Below, piece after piece: positions 1 to 6,715 of a DNA stretch of 22,550 nt. Both the position numbers and the translations under genes were made by a program. The DNA lies in NCBI GenBank assembly GCA_002349525.1, contig DEDL01000010.1, forward strand, positions 1 to 22,550, in the 5' to 3' direction. The notes under the pieces were generated by a model. It searched no databases and was not told where the DNA came from. It was given only the letters and a program-made list of their open reading frames with translations. How positions within the stretch are numbered: the stretch's first letter is position 1; each line of letters begins with the position of its first letter. Source of the DNA: Lachnoclostridium sp. UBA2905. GTDB lineage: Bacteria; Bacillota; Clostridia; Lachnospirales; Lachnospiraceae.

Positions 1-1
1 G

Positions 2-190
2 AAGAAGCTCTCCCGCCTTACTGTGATATGGCCTGGAAAATATCATATAATACCTGATTTTGGAAGAGAAATCTTAAAAGGTAAGATTATGATTAAAGGT
101 AAAATATTCAATTTCATATTACTGAAATACATTATAGAAGCAATTAGGAATGAGGATATTAAAAAAGTAATTCAAAAGTCACGCAGGTAA
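2..190 (+). CDS. C-terminal end of a DUF2953 (YtfI-like) protein, 5' truncated by window
   Basis: The second reading frame is open from the window edge to a TAA at 188-190, giving 62 residues. The visible part reads as an IPDFGREILKGK segment, then MIKGKIF, then a basic tail ending KKVIQKSRR. A PDF...GxIxIKG...(R/K)(K/R)xI pattern at the C-terminus is typical of DUF2953 proteins. These sit just upstream of ytfJ in many spore-forming Firmicutes (the ytfI-ytfJ pair of Bacillus). Here ytfJ starts 53 nt downstream on the same strand, which supports the call. The function of the family is not established, though the pairing suggests a sporulation role. The rest of the gene lies outside the window, so neither its start nor its membrane anchor can be judged. 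Confidence 0.68.
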   Translation, partial: KKLSRLTVIWPGKYHIIPDFGREILKGKIMIKGKIFNFILLKYIIEAIRNEDIKKVIQKSRR

Positions 191-242
191 CAGTATTAGA
201 AATAGGAATCATAATATATAATAGAAAAGGAGACAGGTAATT

Positions 243-641
243 ATGGCAGAAAACAGTTTTGAAAACACAGTTGAATCTTTGTTTAAGGGTATGGACAGTT
301 TTATAACAACCAAAACAGTTGTGGGAGATGCGATTAAAATTGATGAGGATACAACCATTCTTCCACTTGTAGATGTTTCATTTGGAGTTGCAGCCGGAGC
401 ATTTGCCAATTCTAAGGAATCAAAGAATAATGGCGGAGGCGGTATGGGCGGTAAGATTCAGCCAAGTGCAGTTATTGTTCTTAAGGATGGTCAGGCAAAG
501 CTTGTAAACGTGAAAAACCAGGATGGAATAACAAAGATTCTTGATATGGTGCCTGAATTTGTGAACAAGTTTAGTAAATCAGATAAGAAATCAGATAAGA
601 AATCAGAGGAAGCTTCAGACAATAGTGAGAATGAGGAATAA
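243..641 (+). CDS. ytfJ: GerW family sporulation protein YtfJ
   Basis: This 132-residue protein matches the size and layout of the GerW/YtfJ family, which is needed for normal spore germination in Bacillus. An N-terminal helix-forming segment (ENTVESLFKGMDSFI) is followed by the conserved KTVVGDAI and LPLVDVSFGVAAGA stretches (about residues 25-55). A glycine-rich loop with GGGGMGG follows at about 63-70, then the IQPSAVIVLKDG block. The tail (about 110-132) is a low-complexity Lys/Ser/Glu run with a repeated KSDKKSD unit, probably disordered. The start is set by AAAAGGAGA at 225-233, ten bases before ATG. It follows the DUF2953 gene closely and is probably co-transcribed with it. No clear terminator follows; only an AT-rich weak hairpin is visible near 655-670. 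Confidence 0.9.
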   Translation: MAENSFENTVESLFKGMDSFITTKTVVGDAIKIDEDTTILPLVDVSFGVAAGAFANSKESKNNGGGGMGGKIQPSAVIVLKDGQAKLVNVKNQDGITKILDMVPEFVNKFSKSDKKSDKKSEEASDNSENEE

Positions 642-680
642 TATAAATAACTAAAAAATTGTTAATTTTGAAAATAATGC

Positions 681-709
681 TTGCAATTATATGCGATTTT
701 TGATAAGAT
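681..709 (+). promoter_or_regulatory. Sigma-A-type promoter for rpmB
   Basis: TTGCAA at 681-686 and TAAGAT at 704-709 are separated by exactly 17 nt. The -10 box ends about 60 nt before the rpmB start, which leaves room for a short leader. Position and spacing fit a housekeeping promoter that lets rpmB be expressed apart from the sporulation genes upstream. It was identified by eye only. Confidence 0.6.
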
Positions 710-768
710 AACAATGTTTGTGGCATATTGATTTGCTAAATGGATTGAATATAAGGAGGTGCGAGAGC

Positions 769-954
769 ATGGCAAAGTGTGCAATTTGCGATAAAGGTGT
801 TAGTTTTGGTATTCAGGTGAGCCATTCTCATAGAAGAAACAATCGCATGTGGAAACCAAATGTTAAATCAGTTAAAGTATTAGTTAACGGTGCTGCTAAG
901 AAGATGAACGTATGTACATCATGTCTTCGTTCTGGTAAGGTAGAAAGAGCGTAG
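769..954 (+). CDS. rpmB: 50S ribosomal protein L28 (bL28), zinc-binding form
   Basis: This 61-residue basic protein begins MAKCAICDKGVSFG and ends CTSCLRSGKVERA, which is unmistakable for bL28 of the large ribosomal subunit. Two CxxC pairs (C4/C7 and C49/C52) form the zinc-ribbon (C+) version of L28. The conserved NNRMWKPNVK stretch lies at about residues 24-33. An in-frame ATG exists 51 nt upstream, but AAGGAGGT at 753-760 stands 8 nt before the ATG at 769, and starting there gives the normal length. Placement next to asp23- and fakA-like genes is the usual Firmicutes order. It appears monocistronic, with its own promoter upstream and a strong terminator 38 nt after the stop. Confidence 0.97.
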   Translation: MAKCAICDKGVSFGIQVSHSHRRNNRMWKPNVKSVKVLVNGAAKKMNVCTSCLRSGKVERA

Positions 955-991
955 TAGCCTACTTGAATATTGATTAATTACATTGTGAATT

Positions 992-1028
992 ATCCTGTCA
1001 TAGTGGAAACATTATGACAGGATTTTTT
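992..1028 (+). terminator. Intrinsic terminator of rpmB
   Basis: A perfect 11-bp stem (ATCCTGTCATA at 992-1002 with TATGACAGGAT at 1013-1023) encloses a 10-nt loop and runs into six T's at 1023-1028. The minus-strand side has no T tract, so it should act on rpmB transcription only. Confidence 0.93.
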
Positions 1029-1044
1029 GCTTTTTCTTTCTTTA

Positions 1045-1188
1045 TTAACAATCACACATAAAGAGTTTATAACCTGTAATAAGACAGAAGGCAATAAGCG
1101 CAAGTGCGGTAAGGAACCTTGATACGAAAAGCATGATAATCATGCCTGTTCCAATCCATATAAGAGAAAAACCTATCAGCTTTTTCAT
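1045..1188 (-). CDS. Small hydrophobic membrane protein, 47 aa, function unknown
   Basis: The minus-strand frame from ATG at 1188 to TAA at 1045 encodes 47 residues beginning MKKLIGFSLIWIG and ending CLITGYKLFMCDC. A perfect-looking Shine-Dalgarno (TAGGAGGAC, complement of 1192-1200) sits 3-11 nt before the ATG, which is the main reason to accept so short a gene. The protein is mostly hydrophobic: a first segment at about 4-22, a short basic turn (SR at 23-24), and a second at about 25-43. It is likely a two-helix hairpin in the membrane, with three cysteines near the C-terminus. From memory, short proteins with an MKKLIGFSLIWIG-like start occur in other Lachnospiraceae as hypotheticals, but I cannot verify this here. 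It lies opposite to its neighbours, and its stop is 17 nt from the end of the rpmB terminator. Its leader contains the foldable element at 1214-1281. Confidence 0.75.
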   Translation of the reverse strand: MKKLIGFSLIWIGTGMIIMLFVSRFLTALALIAFCLITGYKLFMCDC

Positions 1189-1213
1189 GGCGTCCTCCTA
1201 ATATCTGTTTTTA

Positions 1214-1281
1214 TCTCGGTGGGAGTGCAGTGATTCCAAGAAGAATATGTCAGCTTGCGCTGACTTAAATCACGCCCCGGG
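1214..1281 (-). other. Candidate structured RNA element in the leader of the 47-aa gene
   Basis: A 6-bp hairpin (1249-1254 with 1259-1264) is closed by TTGC, which on the minus strand reads GCAA, a GNRA-type tetraloop. It is enclosed by a second 6-bp pairing (GTGATT at 1230-1235 with AATCAC at 1268-1273). GC/GC and GGG/CCC pairings could extend this outwards to about 1221-1278. Nested stems and a GNRA loop suggest an RNA read on the minus strand, ending about 26 nt before the small ORF's start codon. The plus strand could fold too. I cannot match it to a known riboswitch class. Confidence 0.4.
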
Positions 1282-1373
1282 TTTCACATGGGTTCGAATT
1301 GATTGATTATAAAATTCGCTTTTAATATTATATTTTATGCTTGTATGACAGATACTATAACAGATTAATTTAA

Positions 1374-1402
1374 TTGCATTTTTGGGTGAACTGTTATATA
1401 CT
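1374..1402 (+). promoter_or_regulatory. Sigma-A-type promoter for the asp23/fakA-like operon
   Basis: TTGCAT (1374-1379) and TATACT (1397-1402) are spaced by exactly 17 nt and lie 38 nt before the ATG of the Asp23-like gene, so a leader of about 30 nt is expected. This is one of the best-spaced promoter matches in the window. Confidence 0.65.
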
Positions 1403-1439
1403 TAATATTATGTGTAGACATAGATAAGGAGGTTTTTAC

Positions 1440-1796
1440 ATGAAAGGTCGAATGAGTACTGATATGGGCAAGATTGTTATTGATACAGAAGTAATTGCAA
1501 AGTATGCAGGTTCATCGGCGGTGGAGTGCTTTGGTATTGTGGGCATGGCTTCCGTTAATGTTAAGGATGGACTGTGGAATCTTTTGAAATCGGATAATAT
1601 CAACCATGGCGTTGAAGTAGTAATAGAAGATAATAAGCTGTCAATTAATATGCACATTATTGTTGCATATGGTGTCAGTATTAAGGCAGTAGCTGAGAAT
1701 CTTATTTCCAATGTTAAATTCAGAGTGGAAGAATTTACAGGAATGGAAGTGTCAAACATTGTAGTTAATGTTGAGGGCGTTCGTGTTACTGAATAA
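1440..1796 (+). CDS. Asp23/Gls24 family envelope stress response protein (YloU-like)
   Basis: This 118-residue protein has the typical Asp23/Gls24 layout. An early GKIVIDTEVIAKYAG segment (about residues 10-24) is followed by a CFGIVGMASVNV stretch, a central INMHIIVAYGVSI strand block (about 69-81), and an FTGMEVSNIVVNVEGV ending. It has no signal peptide or membrane segment, so it is cytosolic, as in the YloU branch. The family is linked to cell-envelope homeostasis, but the molecular activity is unknown. AAGGAGGT at 1426-1433 places the start at ATG 1440; a second ATG at 1452 is less well spaced. The next gene (fakA-like) begins 30 nt after the stop, matching the conserved yloU-yloV pair of Firmicutes, so the two are almost certainly one operon. 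Confidence 0.9.
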   Translation: MKGRMSTDMGKIVIDTEVIAKYAGSSAVECFGIVGMASVNVKDGLWNLLKSDNINHGVEVVIEDNKLSINMHIIVAYGVSIKAVAENLISNVKFRVEEFTGMEVSNIVVNVEGVRVTE

Positions 1797-1826
1797 TATT
1801 TTTTGGATTTTATGGAGGAACATTTC

Positions 1827-3734
1827 ATGAATACAATGGATGCAGATGTTTTGCGTGATATATTTGTTGCCGGCGCATCGAAGCTTGAAGAGAAGAAGGA
1901 ATATGTTAATGAGCTTAACGTTTTCCCTGTGCCTGATGGAGATACAGGTACTAACATGACAATGACTATTCAGTCAGCAGTCAGAGAAGTACAGCAGATT
2001 GAAGACGTTAATATGGAATCAGTGTGTAGGGCAATTTCTTCAGGTTCTTTGAGAGGAGCCAGAGGTAATTCGGGTGTAATCCTTTCACAGCTTTTAAGAG
2101 GATTTACAAGACATATTAAGGAATATGAGACTGTTGATGTCGACATTATAGCTGCTGCATTTGAGAAGGCGGTAGAGACAGCTTACAAAGCAGTTATGAA
2201 ACCTAAGGAAGGAACAATTCTTACTGTAGCCAAGGGTGGAGCCAAGGCAGCATGTTACCTTGCTGACAAGGGTCTTGACGTGGTTTCATATTTTGAAAAT
2301 ATTGTTAGATATATGAGAGAGGTATTGGCTAAGACACCTGATATGCTTCCGGTTCTTAAGGAAGCAGGAGTTGTTGATTCAGGTGGAGAAGGACTTCTTA
2401 TTATTCTTGAGGGAGCACTTGATAAGTTCAAGGAGCTTGAAGAAGGTGGTGGAGTTGTTGTAGATCTTAGTGGAATTTCAGGGGCTGAGATTAAGGCTCC
2501 GGATGTGTCAGGAAAGAGTAAACCTGCTAAGGAGAGTACAGCTAAGAACGCACCTGTTAAGACTCTTAAGAAGGCTGATACAGTAAGACCTGTACCTAAG
2601 TCAAAGGCTGATATAAGCACTTCAGATATTAAGTTTGGCTACTGTACAGAATTTATTATTATGTTAGAGTACGAATTTGATGATAAAGCTGAGGCTGAAT
2701 TTAAGGTATTCCTGGAGGCAATTGGTGATTCAATCGTTGTAGTTGCAGATGACGAGATTGTAAAGGTTCATGTGCATACTAATATGCCTGGTATTGCTAT
2801 TCAGAAGGCACTCACATATGGATCTCTTACCCGCATGAAGATTGATAATATGAGGGAAGAACACAATGAGAGACTTAAGCTTGATGAACAGAAGGCTAAG
2901 GAAACAGCTTCTGAAGAGAATGTAACAGGCGAAGCTGCTGAAACTGCTAAAGAGAGTAATGAGACAGCTGGTGCCCCTTCTTCACCTGCAATGGCAGAAA
3001 CAGAGACTGTAGAAGAGGTCAGTGCAGAAGGTTCAGAGGCTTCTATGGATGAAACTGCAGAAGTTAAACATGAGAAGGAATATGGATTTATAGCCGTATC
3101 AGCAGGAGCTGGTCTTTCAGAAATATTTGAAGGTCTTGGAGTTGATATTGTTATCGAAGGCGGACAGACAATGAATCCAAGTACTGAGGACATACTTAAT
3201 GCCATTGACAGAATCAGTGCGGATAATGTGTTTATTTTCCCTAATAACTCTAACATCATTCTTGCATCACAGCAGGCAAGGAGTCTTGTTGAGGATAAGA
3301 ATGTTGTAGTTATTCCTTCAAAGACCATACCACAGGGAATTATGGCAATGCTTAATTTTATGGCTAATAAGTCTCCTGAGGACAATGAAGAGACAATGGT
3401 AAGAGAGATGGCTAATGTTAAGTCAGGTTCTGTAACATATTCTATCAGAGATACTGTTATTCAGGATATTGAGATAAAACAGGGTGACATCATGGGAATT
3501 GGTGATAAGGGAATTATGAATACTGGTTCTCAGGTTATGGCAACAACAGTAGAGCTTGTAGACAAGCTTATTGATGAGGATTCAGAGATTGTTACCTTGT
3601 ATTATGGAAAAGATGCAACAGAGGATGAGGCTAATCTTATTGCAGATACAATTATGAAGGAGCATCCAGAGGTAGAAGTGGAAGTTCATAATGGTGGACA
3701 GCCGGTATATTACTATCTTGTTTCTGTAGAATAA
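1827..3734 (+). CDS. DAK2-domain fatty acid kinase subunit FakA (YloV-like)
   Basis: The protein has 635 residues and the FakA/YloV order of domains. The N-terminal DAK2-type ATP-binding domain carries NVFPVPDGDTGTNM (D37 and D39 expected to hold magnesium) and the SLRGARGNSGVILSQ loop. The middle domain is at about 265-350, and the C-terminal domain at about 420-635 starts near EYGFIAVSAG. FakA phosphorylates fatty acids presented by a FakB carrier, so that exogenous fatty acids can enter phospholipid synthesis. No fakB is in this window. It is longer than usual (about 550) because of two Ala/Glu/Lys/Thr-rich linkers. I chose ATG 1827, eight bases after GGAGG (1814-1818), over the upstream in-frame TTG at 1803, which lacks a spaced ribosome binding site. 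It is co-transcribed with the Asp23-like gene and ends at a terminator. Confidence 0.9.
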   Translation: MNTMDADVLRDIFVAGASKLEEKKEYVNELNVFPVPDGDTGTNMTMTIQSAVREVQQIEDVNMESVCRAISSGSLRGARGNSGVILSQLLRGFTRHIKEYETVDVDIIAAAFEKAVETAYKAVMKPKEGTILTVAKGGAKAACYLADKGLDVVSYFENIVRYMREVLAKTPDMLPVLKEAGVVDSGGEGLLIILEGALDKFKELEEGGGVVVDLSGISGAEIKAPDVSGKSKPAKESTAKNAPVKTLKKADTVRPVPKSKADISTSDIKFGYCTEFIIMLEYEFDDKAEAEFKVFLEAIGDSIVVVADDEIVKVHVHTNMPGIAIQKALTYGSLTRMKIDNMREEHNERLKLDEQKAKETASEENVTGEAAETAKESNETAGAPSSPAMAETETVEEVSAEGSEASMDETAEVKHEKEYGFIAVSAGAGLSEIFEGLGVDIVIEGGQTMNPSTEDILNAIDRISADNVFIFPNNSNIILASQQARSLVEDKNVVVIPSKTIPQGIMAMLNFMANKSPEDNEETMVREMANVKSGSVTYSIRDTVIQDIEIKQGDIMGIGDKGIMNTGSQVMATTVELVDKLIDEDSEIVTLYYGKDATEDEANLIADTIMKEHPEVEVEVHNGGQPVYYYLVSVE

Positions 3735-3777
3735 TTAAAGGGATGTTTTAGATTCATTTCATATCTGATATAATTTG

Positions 3778-3814
3778 CGCAGGACATATGTGACACATAT
3801 ATGTTCTGCGTTTT
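3778..3814 (+). terminator. Intrinsic terminator after the fakA-like gene
   Basis: A 12-bp stem with one G-U pair (3778-3789 with 3799-3810) and a 9-nt loop is followed by TTTT at 3811-3814 and further T-rich sequence. It closes the asp23-fakA-like operon 43 nt after the stop codon. Confidence 0.85.
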
Positions 3815-3868
3815 ATTTATCTTTGTGGAGAAGACTCTCATTTTGGCAAGTGATGAGTAATAATAAAT

Positions 3869-3960
3869 CTGTCTCAGTGGGAGTACAATCTCCACCTGAG
3901 ATAAATGTTTTGCGAGGGCGTACATTGTCTGGGAGACAGGGCCTTAGCTGAATTATAATT
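3869..3960 (+). other. Candidate structured leader just upstream of recG
   Basis: A long hairpin can form from TCTCAGTG (3872-3879) plus GAG (3881-3883) with CTC (3890-3892) plus CAC-C-TGAGA (3893-3901), with one bulge on each side and a six-nt TACAAT loop. Further on, TGTCT and AGACA (3926-3930 with 3934-3938) form a tight hairpin. CTGTCTC (3869-3875) can instead pair with GAGACAG (3933-3939), an alternative that would open both hairpins. The segment ends at the recG ribosome binding site (AGGAG, 3961-3965). It shares TCTC(A/G)GTGGGAGT with positions 1214-1226. No known regulator class was recognised. Confidence 0.45.
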
Positions 3961-3972
3961 AGGAGTGATTGA

Positions 3973-5997
3973 ATGCTTAAGAGGGAAAGCGGCATTAAGA
4001 ATATAAAAGGAATTGGTGATAAGGCGGCACAAAAATATGAAAAGCTGAAAATATATACAGTGGGTGACCTTATAGAGCATTATCCAAGAGATTATGATAA
4101 ATATGAAAGAATATGCAATATATCTGATGTACAGGAAGGAAAAAAAGCTACAATAGAGGGCACTCTTGTAAGAAGGCCTGTAATTAAAAATGTAAGAAAT
4201 TTAAAAATCATATCAATCAAGCTACGGGACAGATCAGGAACCATCAATGTTACCTGGTTTAATATGCCATTTTTACTTAATAGTTTAAAAATAGGGTCAT
4301 ATTATATACTACGAGGCACAGTTAGAAGAAAAATGAATGGTCTTTGCATAGAACAGCCTGAAATGCTTAGCAAACAAAGCTATTATGACAAAATGGACAA
4401 GCTTTTTCCAATATATTCGCTGACAGATGGTATTAGCAATAACAGTATTAGTAAATCAGTCAAATATGCACTTTCTGAATTTGAGGATACTGAGGATGCA
4501 CTCCCGGCAGGCATAAGAAAGAAATACGGACTTTTAAGCTATAAAAAAGCACTGGAGGGGATTCATTTTCCGGAAAATATGGAAGTACTTAAGCAGGCAA
4601 GGCGAAGACTGGTTTTTGACGAGTTCTTCTGGTTTATTCTTGGTATAAAGGCTATGAGCAAGAACCTGGCTAAACAAAAGCTTAAGCGTGTTTATAATGA
4701 AAATGATGTGTGTGACAAATTCATTAAAACCCTTCCTTATGAGCTGACTGACGCCCAGATAAGAACCTGGAATGAGATAAAAAGAGATATGCTTTCAGGA
4801 TATGTAATGAACAGAATTGTACAGGGAGACGTAGGCTCTGGAAAGACAATTGTTGCATTGCTTGCCTTATTATTTAACTATTCCTGTGGTTATGAAGGAG
4901 CACTTATGGTGCCTACAGAAGTGTTGGCAAGACAGCATTATGAAGAGGCTGTAAAGCTTTTTGACGGACTGGATGTCAGAATAGATCTTCTTACCGGTTC
5001 CACAAGTGCAAAGGAAAAGAAAATAATATACGAAAAAATTGCTGCCGGCAAAACCGACATTGTTATAGGTACCCATGCACTGTTAGAGGATAAGGTTTCA
5101 TTTGGCTGCCTTGGGCTTGTTATAACCGATGAGCAGCACAGATTCGGAGTTAAGCAGAGAAAAAATCTTGCCATGCAGGGTGAGGATGTTCATGTGTTAG
5201 TTATGAGTGCCACACCAATTCCAAGAAGTCTTGCCCTTGTATTGTATGGTGATATGGATATGTCTGTTATTGATACCATGCCAAAGGGACGACTTCCAAT
5301 ACAAAACTGTGTAGTTGATACATCCTACAGGCAGACGGCCTACCGTTTTATTGAAAACCAGGTAAAGGCTGGTTCCCAGGCATATATAATATGTCCTATG
5401 GTTCATGAAAATGACGAGATGGAACTAGAAAATGTTATTGAATATACGGAAATGCTTAAGGGACAGTTATCACCAGATATTAGGGTACAGTCTCTTTATG
5501 GAAGCATGAAGGCAAGTGAAAAAAATCAGGTCATGGAGGCATTTTCAAGGGGTGACATAGATGTTATTGTGTCCACAACCGTTATTGAGGTTGGAATAAA
5601 TGTGCCGAATGCAACTGTTATGATGGTGGAAAATGCAGAGAGATTCGGGCTTGCAGGACTTCATCAGCTAAGAGGAAGAGTAGGACGTGGTGATAAGCAG
5701 TCATATTGCATATTTATGAGTGCAAATAAGAGTAAAAAATCCATGGAAAGACTTAAAGTTTTAAATGAATCCAATGACGGCTTCTTTATTGCTTCGGAGG
5801 ATTTGAGGCTTCGCGGACCTGGGGAACTTATGGGAGTCAGACAAAGTGGTGAACTAGGTTTTGGTCTTGCTGATATTTATGCAGATGCTTCTGTTTTAAA
5901 TGAGGTAAATGAGGCAATTAAGGAACTTCCTGATGAAACTGTCAGAAAGCTGGTGGAGGATAACAAAAGATTTGTCAATTGTCAAATTGCCTTGTGA
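3973..5997 (+). CDS. recG: ATP-dependent DNA helicase RecG
   Basis: This 674-residue protein matches RecG in length and layout. RecG remodels stalled replication forks and branched DNA in recombination and repair. The N-terminal wedge region begins GIKNIKGIGDKAAQKYEKL, and an OB-fold follows at about 50-145. The helicase core carries Walker A GDVGSGKT (285-292), the DEQH box (386-389, the RecG variant of DEAD), SATPIPRSLAL, and the late VIEVGINVPNAT and HQLRGRVGRG motifs. The C-terminal FIASEDLRLRGPGELMG segment is the RecG-specific region. ATG 3973 is preceded by TAGGAGTG at 3960-3967. The gene stands alone between two terminators, with a foldable leader in front. Its place after the yloU-yloV pair is the usual Firmicutes order, but the serine deaminase genes found between them in Bacillus are absent. 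Confidence 0.97.
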   Translation: MLKRESGIKNIKGIGDKAAQKYEKLKIYTVGDLIEHYPRDYDKYERICNISDVQEGKKATIEGTLVRRPVIKNVRNLKIISIKLRDRSGTINVTWFNMPFLLNSLKIGSYYILRGTVRRKMNGLCIEQPEMLSKQSYYDKMDKLFPIYSLTDGISNNSISKSVKYALSEFEDTEDALPAGIRKKYGLLSYKKALEGIHFPENMEVLKQARRRLVFDEFFWFILGIKAMSKNLAKQKLKRVYNENDVCDKFIKTLPYELTDAQIRTWNEIKRDMLSGYVMNRIVQGDVGSGKTIVALLALLFNYSCGYEGALMVPTEVLARQHYEEAVKLFDGLDVRIDLLTGSTSAKEKKIIYEKIAAGKTDIVIGTHALLEDKVSFGCLGLVITDEQHRFGVKQRKNLAMQGEDVHVLVMSATPIPRSLALVLYGDMDMSVIDTMPKGRLPIQNCVVDTSYRQTAYRFIENQVKAGSQAYIICPMVHENDEMELENVIEYTEMLKGQLSPDIRVQSLYGSMKASEKNQVMEAFSRGDIDVIVSTTVIEVGINVPNATVMMVENAERFGLAGLHQLRGRVGRGDKQSYCIFMSANKSKKSMERLKVLNESNDGFFIASEDLRLRGPGELMGVRQSGELGFGLADIYADASVLNEVNEAIKELPDETVRKLVEDNKRFVNCQIAL

Positions 5998-6021
5998 GTA
6001 TCTTACCAGTCTTTCAAAGAT

Positions 6022-6075
6022 AAAAAAGGAGTAACATACGGATTATTATAATTCGCCTGTTACTCCTTTTGTTTT
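6022..6075. terminator. Bidirectional intrinsic terminator between recG and the SASP gene
   Basis: GGAGTAAC (6028-6035) pairs with GTTACTCC (6059-6066), and the flanking A-run (6022-6027) pairs with T's (6067-6070). The loop can fold further through ATTAT/ATAAT. It has T-rich tails both ways: TTTTGTTTT on the plus strand and six T's on the minus strand. It therefore fits both recG and the convergent SASP gene. Confidence 0.85.
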
Positions 6076-6137
6076 ACCACATTTGTGTGCGGTAATGTGT
6101 TTTTAGTCTTTAAATGGTAAACCCCATTGTTGTTAGC

Positions 6138-6341
6138 TTATTTGCCAGCCATGTTTTCTTCCTGGGCTTTAATCATTTTACGAACCATTTCTCCACCTAC
6201 AGAACCATTCTGATATGATGAAAGGTCTCCGTTATAACCATTCTTTAAAGGTACACCAATCTCTGATGCAACCTCCATTTTAAATCGATCCATTGCGTCT
6301 CTAGCTTCTGGTACTTCAGCTCTGTTTTTACTCTTTGCCAT
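6138..6341 (-). CDS. Alpha/beta-type small acid-soluble spore protein (SASP)
   Basis: This 67-residue protein has both SASP signatures. One is KMEVASEIGVPL (about residues 21-32), containing the site where the spore protease GPR cuts during germination. The other is the C-terminal SYQNGSVGGEMVRKMIK block that binds DNA. Such proteins coat spore DNA, push it toward an A-like form and protect it from UV and heat. Length and composition (no Cys or Trp) are typical. ATG at 6341 is preceded by TAAAAGGAGG (complement of 6351-6360) at good spacing. A sigma-G-like promoter is visible upstream and the terminator shared with recG lies downstream, so it is probably monocistronic and expressed late in the forespore. 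The family has several paralogues per genome, so no specific symbol is given. Confidence 0.95.
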   Translation of the reverse strand: MAKSKNRAEVPEARDAMDRFKMEVASEIGVPLKNGYNGDLSSYQNGSVGGEMVRKMIKAQEENMAGK

Positions 6342-6392
6342 AATAAGTGGCCTCCTTTTATATTGTTTCAGCCTTTTTGCTGGCTGTAATCA

Positions 6393-6422
6393 TATTATGT
6401 GTAATTCTAAAGATAATAAACT
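6393..6422 (-). promoter_or_regulatory. Candidate sigma-G (forespore) promoter of the SASP gene
   Basis: On the minus strand, AGTTTA (6417-6422) and CATAATA (6393-6399) are separated by 17 nt. CATAATA fits the sigma-G -10 pattern CATnnTA exactly. The -35 differs from GnATR at one position. Sigma-G control is expected for SASP genes. Just downstream, a CAGCC/GGCTG hairpin lies in the leader. Confidence 0.45.
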
Positions 6423-6569
6423 GGTAAATAATTGGAGAACATTTATAATGGGCTGAATTTATGACCAGCTAAATTGACATTCATACCTGCTTAAATCCTT
6501 ATTAAAAAAAATCTCATGTTCTTTGGAATTTGAATGAAATATAAAGAAATAAAATTAGAAAATAAATAA
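6423..6569. other. AT-rich intergenic stretch, no gene seen
   Basis: No open frame with a ribosome binding site is visible on either strand. On the minus strand, a run of eight T's near 6504-6511 follows the tRNA without a convincing stem, so it could be a weak termination site. A second, poorer sigma-G-like pair (GTATGA and CATAAAT, 17 nt apart on the minus strand) lies near 6461-6485. Confidence 0.5.
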
Positions 6570-6651
6570 TGCCGGTGGCCGGACTCGAACCGGCACGGAT
6601 CGCTCCGCATGATTTTGAGTCATGTGCGTCTGCCAATTCCGCCACACCGGC
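6570..6651 (-). tRNA. tRNA-Leu (anticodon CAA)
   Basis: Read on the minus strand, an acceptor stem GCCGGTG/CACCGGC with discriminator A encloses a full class II cloverleaf. The D-arm has TTGG. The anticodon stem CATGA/TCATG holds loop CTCAAAA, giving anticodon CAA, which reads UUG. A long variable arm (CGGAGCGATCCG) marks a leucine tRNA, and the T-arm GCCGG-TTCGAGT-CCGGC is perfect. The 3' CCA is not encoded and must be added afterwards. Its own promoter is directly upstream. Confidence 0.97.
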
Positions 6652-6686
6652 AAATAGGCTGGCTGCCATGCAACCTCGCAGGGTCA

Positions 6687-6715
6687 ATTCTAACATAACC
6701 ATATTATTTTTGCAA
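6687..6715 (-). promoter_or_regulatory. Sigma-A-type promoter of tRNA-Leu
   Basis: On the minus strand, TTGCAA (6710-6715) is followed after exactly 17 nt by TAGAAT (6687-6692). The -10 box lies 35 nt before the tRNA 5' end, so a leader of about 29 nt would be trimmed by RNase P. The -35 box is palindromic and also fits the divergent polA promoter. Confidence 0.7.

Noticed and set aside
1286..1302. GGGTTCGAA, a T-loop-like sequence suggesting a tRNA remnant
   Set aside because: The flanking bases do not pair into a T-stem and no anticodon arm is found upstream at the right distance.
1436..1957. 173-codon minus-strand frame opposite the asp23-like and fakA-like genes
   Set aside because: It lies wholly over two genes with clear families, has a Ser/Thr/Ile-rich composition typical of antisense frames, and shows no good ribosome binding site.
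2801..3385. 194-codon minus-strand frame inside the fakA-like gene
   Set aside because: Leu/Ser-rich antisense shadow of the coding strand; no family resemblance.
3784..3804. ACATATGT and ATATGTTC resembling a LexA box (GAACATATGTTC)
   Set aside because: They are the two arms of the terminator after the fakA-like gene, lie far upstream of recG and do not make a full operator.
6073..6096. Second small hairpin (TTACCACA.../...GCGGTAA) beside the recG terminator
   Set aside because: The stem is imperfect and no T-run follows directly; it adds little to the strong bidirectional terminator next to it.
6514..6702. 62-aa minus-strand frame with a GVAELADAHDSKSCG-like stretch
   Set aside because: It is the translation of the tRNA-Leu gene, a well-known false ORF.
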